64,000 nucleotides of DNA from Rhizobium sophorae. GTDB lineage: Bacteria > Pseudomonadota > Alphaproteobacteria > Rhizobiales > Rhizobiaceae. A program made the translations under genes and the position numbers. Of the stretch, positions 58,361 through 64,000 are shown piece by piece. The stretch is taken from assembly GCF_013087515.1 (NCBI RefSeq), contig NZ_JABFCN010000030.1, positions 124,001 through 188,000 on the forward strand. The letters are read 5' to 3'. Positions within the stretch are counted from its first letter, which is position 1, and each line of letters starts with the position of its first letter. Under the pieces are notes generated by a model that did no database searches, was not told the DNA's origin, and saw only the letters and a list, made by a program, of their open reading frames with translations.

Positions 58361-61300
58361 ATGATGACGAAGACGCCATCCATGGAAGTTGACCGGTTTG
58401 CTGCTGCAGAGCTGCGCGCGACGGCCAATTTCTCCAAATCCGCCTCCGGCCTGCCGAAGAAACAGGGCCTCTACGATCCGCGCAACGAACATGATGCCTG
58501 CGGCGTCGGCTTCGTCGCGCATATGAAGGGCCAGAAGTCGCACCAGATCGTCAAGGATGGCCTTTTCATCCTTGAAAACCTGACGCATCGCGGCGCCGTC
58601 GGCGCCGATCCGCTGATGGGTGATGGTGCCGGCATCCTGGTGCAGATCCCCGACCGTTTCTTCCGTGAGGAGATGGCCGAGCAGGGCATCACCCTGCCGC
58701 CGGTCGGGGAATATGGCGTCGGCCATATCTTCATGCCGCGCGATGAAAAGCAGATCGAGCACTTCAAGAAGGTGATCAAGGACGTCATCACTGAGGAAGG
58801 CCAGGTCTTCATCGGTTTTCGCGACGTGCCGGTCGATAATTCCTCGCTCTCAAAGGCGCCGGCGATTGCCGCGACCGAGCCGCATCACGTGCAGGTCTTC
58901 ATCGGCGCCGGCGAGGATGCCGAAAACAACGACGAGTTCGAGCGGCGGCTGTTCACGCTGCGCAAGGTGATCTCCAATCGCATCTATGACGAGTTCGACG
59001 GCGAGGAGAGCAATTTCTATCCGGTGTCGCTGTCGTCGGCGACGGTGGTCTATAAGGGCATGTTCCTGGCCTATCAGGTCGGCGCCTATTACAAGGACCT
59101 GTCGGACCCGCGTTTCGAAAGCGCGGTCGCCCTGGTGCACCAGCGCTTCTCGACCAACACCTTCCCGTCATGGAAGCTCGCGCATCCCTATCGCATGGTC
59201 GCCCATAACGGCGAGATCAACACGCTGCGCGGCAATGTCAACTGGATGGCCGCGCGCCAGGCGTCGGTCTCCTCGCCGCTGTTCGGCGAAGACATTTCCA
59301 AGCTCTGGCCGATCTCCTACGAGGGACAGTCGGACACGGCCTGCTTCGACAATGCTCTCGAATTCCTGGTGCGCGGCGGTTATTCGCTGGCGCATGCGGT
59401 GATGATGCTGATTCCGGAAGCCTGGGCCGGCAACCAGTCGATGGCGGCCGAACGCAAGGCCTTCTACGAATATCATGCCGCACTGATGGAGCCCTGGGAC
59501 GGGCCGGCTGCCGTCGCCTTCACCGACGGCAAGCAGATCGGCGCGACACTCGACCGCAACGGCCTGCGGCCGGCGCGCTACCTCGTCACCGATGACGACC
59601 GCGTCATCATGGCGTCCGAAGCCGGCGTGCTGCCGGTTCCGGAGGAGAAGATCATTCAGAAGTGGCGCCTGCAGCCGGGCAAGATGCTGCTGATCGATAT
59701 GGAAGAAGGCCGCATCATCTCCGATGACGAGGTGAAGTCGCAGCTGGCGACGGCGCATCCCTATCGCAGCTGGCTCAACCGCACCCAGCTCATCCTCGAA
59801 GACCTGAAGCCAGTGGAACCGCGGGCGCTGCGCCGCGACGTGTCGCTGCTCGATCGCCAGCAGGCCTTCGGCTACACGCTCGAGGATACTCGTATCCTGA
59901 TGTCGCCGATGGCGACGACGGGCCAGGAAGCGATCGGCTCGATGGGCACGGATACGCCGATCTCGGCGATGTCGGAAAAGCCGAAGCTGCTCTACACCTA
60001 TTTCAAGCAGAACTTCGCGCAGGTGACCAACCCGCCGATCGACCCGATCCGCGAGGAACTGGTCATGAGCCTGGTTTCCTTCATCGGGCCGCGCCCGAAC
60101 ATTCTAGACCACGAAGGCGCGGCGAACGCCAAGCGGCTCGAGGTTCGTCAGCCGATCCTGACCAATGGCGATCTCGAGAAGATCCGTTCGATCGGCCATA
60201 CGGAAGACCGTTTCGACACCAAGACCCTCGATTTCACCTATGATATCGAGCGTGGCGCCGAAGGCATGCCCGAGATGCTCGACCGGCTCTGCGAGCGCGC
60301 GGAAGCGGCCGTCAAGGGCGGCTACAACATTATCGTGCTCTCCGATCGCCAGATCGGGCCGGACCGGATCGCCATTCCGGCACTGCTGGCGACGGCTGCC
60401 GTGCATCACCATCTGATCCGCAAGGGGCTGCGCACCTCGGTCGGTCTCGTCGTCGAGACCGGAGAGCCGCGCGAAGTCCATCATTTCTGCCTGCTCGCCG
60501 GCTACGGCGCCGAGGCGATCAACCCTTATCTTGCCTTCGACACGCTGCTCGACATGCATGCCAAGGGCGAATTCCCGAAGGAAGTGGATGCTTCCGAAAT
60601 CGTCTACCGCTACATCAAGGCCGTCGGCAAAGGCATCCTCAAGGTCATGTCGAAGATGGGCATCTCGACTTACCAGTCCTATTGCGGCGCGCAGATCTTC
60701 GATGCGATCGGCCTGCAGTCCGAACTGATCGACAAGTATTTCTTCGGAACCGCGACGATGATCGAAGGCGTCGGCCTCGAAGCGATCGCAGCGGAAACCG
60801 TCGCCCGCCATAACGCGGCGTTCGGCACCGATCCGCTCCTTGCCACGACACTCGACATCGGCGGCGAATACGCCTACCGCATGCGCGGCGAAAGCCATGC
60901 CTGGACGCCGGATGCGGTCGCGGCCCTTCAGCATGCGGTGCGCGGCAATGCAGAGGACCGCTACCGCGAATTCGCCGACATGGTGAACAATTCGGCGCTG
61001 CGCATGAACACGATCCGCGGGCTCTTCAAGATGAAGAGCGCCGAGGCGCTCGGCCGCAAGCCGGTATCGATCGACGAGGTCGAGCCGGCGGCCGATATCG
61101 TCAAGCGTTTCTCGACTGGGGCGATGTCTTTCGGCTCGATCTCCAGGGAGGCGCATACTACGCTGGCGATCGCCATGAACCGGATCGGCGGCAAGTCGAA
61201 CACCGGCGAGGGCGGTGAAGAATCCGACCGCTATATACCGCTGGCCAATGGTTCGATGAACCCGGAACGTTCGGCGATCAAGCAGATCGCCTCGGGCCGC

Positions 61301-63085
61301 TTCGGGGTGACCACCGAATATCTGGTCAATGCCGACGTGCTGCAGATCAAGGTGGCGCAAGGCGCCAAGCCTGGCGAAGGCGGCCAGCTGCCGGGTCACA
61401 AGGTTGACGCGACGGTTGCCAAGACCCGCCATTCGACGCCGGGTGTCGGCCTGATCTCGCCGCCGCCGCACCACGACATCTATTCGATCGAAGATCTGGC
61501 GCAGCTGATCTACGATCTGAAGAACGTCAACCCGACCGCCGATGTTTCGGTCAAGCTCGTCTCTGAAGTCGGCGTTGGCACGGTTGCCGCCGGCGTCGCC
61601 AAGGCGCGCGCCGACCACATCACGGTCGCCGGCTTCGACGGCGGCACGGGTGCGTCGCCGCTGACCTCGCTCAAACATGCCGGCAGCCCCTGGGAAATCG
61701 GCCTTGCCGAGACCCAGCAGACGCTGGTGCTGAACGGCTTGCGTTCGCGCGTCGCCCTGCAGGTGGACGGCGGGCTAAAGACCGGCCGCGACGTGATCAT
61801 CGGGGCGCTGCTTGGAGCCGACGAGTTTGGTTTTGCCACCGCGCCGCTCATTGCCGCCGGCTGCATCATGATGCGCAAGTGCCATCTCAACACCTGTCCG
61901 GTGGGTGTGGCGACCCAGGATCCGGTGCTGCGCAAGCGCTTCAAGGGCGCGCCGGAGCACGTCATCAACTACTTCTTTTTCGTCGCCAACGAAGTGCGCG
62001 AAATCCTTGCCTCGCTGGGCTTCACCCGGCTTGACGAGATCATCGGCGCCTCGGAGCTGCTGGAGAAGGACGAGATGCTGAACCACTGGAAGGCGAAGGG
62101 CCTCGACTTCAGCCGCATCTTCCACAAGGTCGATGCTCCCAAGGAAGAGACCTTCTGGACGAGCCGGCAGAAGCACCCGATCGACGACATTCTCGACCGC
62201 GTGCTGATCGAGCAGGCGCAGCCGGCACTGACGGCCAAGACGCCCGTCGCCTTCGAGGTCGGCATCAAGAACGTCGACCGGTCGACGGGCGCGATGCTTT
62301 CCGGCGAGGTCGCCAAGCGTTATCGCCATCGCGGGCTGAAGGAAGACACGATTAATGTGACGCTTCGCGGCACGGCGGGACAGAGCTTCGGCGCCTTCCT
62401 GGCACGCGGCGTCACCTTCAACCTGATCGGCGACGGCAACGATTATGTCGGCAAGGGCCTTTCGGGCGGCAAGATCATCATCCGGCCGCCGGAGAATTCG
62501 AGGCTCGTGGCCGAGGACTCGATCATCGTCGGCAACACCGTGCTCTATGGTGCGACCGAGGGCGAATGCTATTTCCGCGGTGTGGCGGGCGAACGTTTCG
62601 CCGTGCGCAACTCGGGCGCGATCGCCATCGTCGAGGGTGTCGGCGACCATGGCTGCGAATACATGACCGGTGGCGTCGTCGTCGTGCTCGGCGCCACGGG
62701 CCGCAACTTCGCGGCCGGCATGTCCGGCGGTGTCGCCTACGTGCTCGATGAAACCGGCGATTTCGCCAGCCGCTGCAACATGGCGATGGTCGAGCTCGAG
62801 CCGGTGCCCGAGGAGGACGACATGCTGGAGAAGCTGCATCATCACGGCGGGGACCTCATGCACAAGGGACGCGTCGACGTCTCCGGCGACATGACGCGCC
62901 ATGACGAGGAGCGCCTCTACCAGCTGATCTCCAACCATCTGCATTATACGGGCTCGGCCCGCGCCACGCAGATCCTCGACAACTGGGCCGATTACCGCCC
63001 GAAATTCCGCAAGGTCATGCCGGTCGAATACCGGCGTGCGCTCGAGGAAATGGAGCGCAGCCGGATGGGCATCGCCGCGGAATGA
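58361..63085 (+). CDS. gltB: Glutamate synthase (NADPH), large subunit
   Basis: This 1574-residue protein converts glutamine and 2-oxoglutarate to two glutamates with the small subunit. It has a class II glutaminase domain whose catalytic cysteine should be C47 (HDACGVGFVAH), exposed after removal of a propeptide, then a central domain, an FMN-binding barrel (about 900-1290) and a C-terminal beta-helix domain (about 1330-1560). The 3Fe-4S cysteines appear in RKCHLNTCPVG with one earlier (CIMMRKC). AGGAGG lies before ATG 58361; ATG 58364 is equally possible. gltD follows 226 bases later. Confidence 0.97.
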   Translation: MMTKTPSMEVDRFAAAELRATANFSKSASGLPKKQGLYDPRNEHDACGVGFVAHMKGQKSHQIVKDGLFILENLTHRGAVGADPLMGDGAGILVQIPDRFFREEMAEQGITLPPVGEYGVGHIFMPRDEKQIEHFKKVIKDVITEEGQVFIGFRDVPVDNSSLSKAPAIAATEPHHVQVFIGAGEDAENNDEFERRLFTLRKVISNRIYDEFDGEESNFYPVSLSSATVVYKGMFLAYQVGAYYKDLSDPRFESAVALVHQRFSTNTFPSWKLAHPYRMVAHNGEINTLRGNVNWMAARQASVSSPLFGEDISKLWPISYEGQSDTACFDNALEFLVRGGYSLAHAVMMLIPEAWAGNQSMAAERKAFYEYHAALMEPWDGPAAVAFTDGKQIGATLDRNGLRPARYLVTDDDRVIMASEAGVLPVPEEKIIQKWRLQPGKMLLIDMEEGRIISDDEVKSQLATAHPYRSWLNRTQLILEDLKPVEPRALRRDVSLLDRQQAFGYTLEDTRILMSPMATTGQEAIGSMGTDTPISAMSEKPKLLYTYFKQNFAQVTNPPIDPIREELVMSLVSFIGPRPNILDHEGAANAKRLEVRQPILTNGDLEKIRSIGHTEDRFDTKTLDFTYDIERGAEGMPEMLDRLCERAEAAVKGGYNIIVLSDRQIGPDRIAIPALLATAAVHHHLIRKGLRTSVGLVVETGEPREVHHFCLLAGYGAEAINPYLAFDTLLDMHAKGEFPKEVDASEIVYRYIKAVGKGILKVMSKMGISTYQSYCGAQIFDAIGLQSELIDKYFFGTATMIEGVGLEAIAAETVARHNAAFGTDPLLATTLDIGGEYAYRMRGESHAWTPDAVAALQHAVRGNAEDRYREFADMVNNSALRMNTIRGLFKMKSAEALGRKPVSIDEVEPAADIVKRFSTGAMSFGSISREAHTTLAIAMNRIGGKSNTGEGGEESDRYIPLANGSMNPERSAIKQIASGRFGVTTEYLVNADVLQIKVAQGAKPGEGGQLPGHKVDATVAKTRHSTPGVGLISPPPHHDIYSIEDLAQLIYDLKNVNPTADVSVKLVSEVGVGTVAAGVAKARADHITVAGFDGGTGASPLTSLKHAGSPWEIGLAETQQTLVLNGLRSRVALQVDGGLKTGRDVIIGALLGADEFGFATAPLIAAGCIMMRKCHLNTCPVGVATQDPVLRKRFKGAPEHVINYFFFVANEVREILASLGFTRLDEIIGASELLEKDEMLNHWKAKGLDFSRIFHKVDAPKEETFWTSRQKHPIDDILDRVLIEQAQPALTAKTPVAFEVGIKNVDRSTGAMLSGEVAKRYRHRGLKEDTINVTLRGTAGQSFGAFLARGVTFNLIGDGNDYVGKGLSGGKIIIRPPENSRLVAEDSIIVGNTVLYGATEGECYFRGVAGERFAVRNSGAIAIVEGVGDHGCEYMTGGVVVVLGATGRNFAAGMSGGVAYVLDETGDFASRCNMAMVELEPVPEEDDMLEKLHHHGGDLMHKGRVDVSGDMTRHDEERLYQLISNHLHYTGSARATQILDNWADYRPKFRKVMPVEYRRALEEMERSRMGIAAE

Positions 63086-63096
63086 ATTGCACCGGA

Positions 63097-63129
63097 CATC
63101 CGTCACCGGCTGACTGCCGGTGACGGATG
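63097..63129 (+). other. Perfect 13-bp hairpin between gltB and gltD
   Basis: CATCCGTCACCGG at 63097-63109 and CCGGTGACGGATG at 63117-63129 are exact complements around a seven-base loop, eleven bases after the gltB stop. No T-run follows. It may stabilise the gltB mRNA end, act as a weak terminator or set the ratio of the two subunits. Confidence 0.7.
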
Positions 63130-63311
63130 ACGAAAATATCTCGATGACCCGAGACGATCACGCCGGCGGCGAAGGCTGTCCAGATCGCACGGATGTCTTT
63201 CAGGGGATATGGTCCAATGACGGTCAAGACAAGCAACTTGCCCCGGGTACCGGGACTGACGATAGACAGATTGGCTGCGGTGAGGCGGTCATGAGGGTAA
63301 GGGACGAAAAC

Positions 63312-64000
63312 ATGGGTAAGGTAACAGGGTTTCTGGAAATCGACCGGCAGGTGGCGAAGTACCAGCCGGCGTCGGATCGCATCCGTCATTTCCGCGAGTT
63401 CACGATCCCGATGTCGGACCCGGAAGTGCAGAAACAGGCCGCGCGCTGCATGGACTGTGGCATCCCCTATTGCCACGGCCCCACCGGCTGCCCTGTTCAC
63501 AACCAGATACCCGATTGGAACGACCTCGTTTACAACAACAACTGGGAAGCGGCGATCCAGAATCTGCACTCGACCAACAACTTCCCTGAGTTCACCGGTC
63601 GCGTCTGCCCGGCGCCTTGCGAGGAAGCCTGCACGTTGAATCTCGAGGATGCTCCGGTCGCCATCAAGACGGTCGAGCAGGCGATTGCCGACAAGGCTTA
63701 TGAGCTCGGCTTCATCCGGCCGCAGCCGGCCACCGTCCATACCGGCAAGAAGGTCGCCGTCATCGGCTCCGGCCCCGCCGGCATGGCAGCCGCCCAGCAG
63801 CTCGGCCGCGCTGGCCATGAGGTGCATCTCTATGAGCGCGAGACCAAGCCGGGCGGACTGCTGCGTTACGGCATTCCCGATTTCAAGATGGAGAAGAACT
63901 TCATCGACCGCCGCGTCGAGCAGATGAAGGGCGAGGGCGTCACCTTCCATTGCGGTGTCAATGTCGGCGTCGACGTAAAGGTCGAGCAGTTGCTCGCCGA
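63312..64000 (+). CDS. gltD: Glutamate synthase, small subunit (partial, runs off the window)
   Basis: The 229 residues visible include the N-terminal 4Fe-4S cysteine clusters (ARCMDCGIPYCHGPTGCPVHNQ and RVCPAPCEEACTL, about residues 45-115) and the start of the FAD/NADPH domain (KKVAVIGSGPAGMAAAQQLGRAGHEVHLYE, about 147-176). GltD passes electrons from NADPH to GltB. ATG 63312 follows AAGGGAC and gives the usual MGKVTGFLEIDRQ start; an in-frame ATG at 63291 is an alternative. No stop is met before base 64000. Confidence 0.96.
   Translation, partial: MGKVTGFLEIDRQVAKYQPASDRIRHFREFTIPMSDPEVQKQAARCMDCGIPYCHGPTGCPVHNQIPDWNDLVYNNNWEAAIQNLHSTNNFPEFTGRVCPAPCEEACTLNLEDAPVAIKTVEQAIADKAYELGFIRPQPATVHTGKKVAVIGSGPAGMAAAQQLGRAGHEVHLYERETKPGGLLRYGIPDFKMEKNFIDRRVEQMKGEGVTFHCGVNVGVDVKVEQLLA

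Noticed and set aside
58107..58364. A short frame ending inside the gltB start codons, considered as a leader peptide or separate gene.
   Set aside because: It has no clear ribosome-binding site, its codon use decays towards the end and no domain is visible.

Overview
This window reads as chromosomal DNA of a Rhizobium close to R. etli or R. leguminosarum. The grounds are GC-rich codon use, two kinds of short intergenic repeat that I recognise from rhizobial chromosomes, the rhizobial glgP-glgB-glgC-glgA-pgm gene order, a cpdR gene divergent from an N-formylglutamate amidohydrolase, and several class III nucleotide cyclases. It looks like core chromosome: I found no insertion sequence, prophage, integrase or CRISPR array. 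Species assignment is inference.

Layout. 1-5.5 kb: the 5' part of rpsU, then a signalling block of a haem-motif (CxxCH) membrane cyclase, a divergent CHASE2 cyclase and a convergent secreted FecR-domain protein with a His-rich tail. 5.7-11.3 kb: a sarcosine oxidase operon (soxB, an extra small gene, soxD, soxA, soxG) followed by a VOC-fold protein. 11.7-23.3 kb: a MaoC-type hydratase and the glycogen operon (glgP, glgB, glgC, glgA, pgm, glgX) on the minus strand. 23.6-31.6 kb: a TadG-like von Willebrand protein, then a three-gene operon of DUF2126/transglutaminase, a circularly permuted ATP-grasp fused to an alpha-E domain, and a second transglutaminase. This is a predicted peptide or amide ligation system of unknown product and the most intriguing locus here. 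31.7-38.3 kb: a TctDE-like two-component system between direct copies of a rhizobial repeat, a TPR cyclase, an atypical transcarbamoylase and an orphan binding protein. 38.3-43.4 kb: a beta-helix protein and a tctCBA tricarboxylate transporter. 43.5-50 kb: small stress-type proteins, a TerC/DUF475 membrane protein, MgtC, a nuclease-fold protein and a porin. 50.2-54.7 kb: tRNA-Val(GAC), cpdR, an amidohydrolase, a candidate minus-strand sRNA, a HisN-like phosphatase, a lipase-like hydrolase and an Hsp20 gene with a heat-shock promoter and a ROSE-like RNA thermometer. 54.8-64 kb: a bile-acid-symporter-like protein with a divergent LysR regulator, threonine aldolase, and gltB-gltD (GltD runs off the window).

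The known pathways fit together as central carbon and nitrogen metabolism: glycogen storage, sarcosine to glycine plus one-carbon units, glutamate synthesis and tricarboxylate uptake. Around them sits dense signalling (three cyclases, two response regulators) and stress control (an EcfG-type promoter, an RpoH-type promoter with ROSE element, and an sRNA candidate). All assignments come from reading the sequence; no search or folding program was run.
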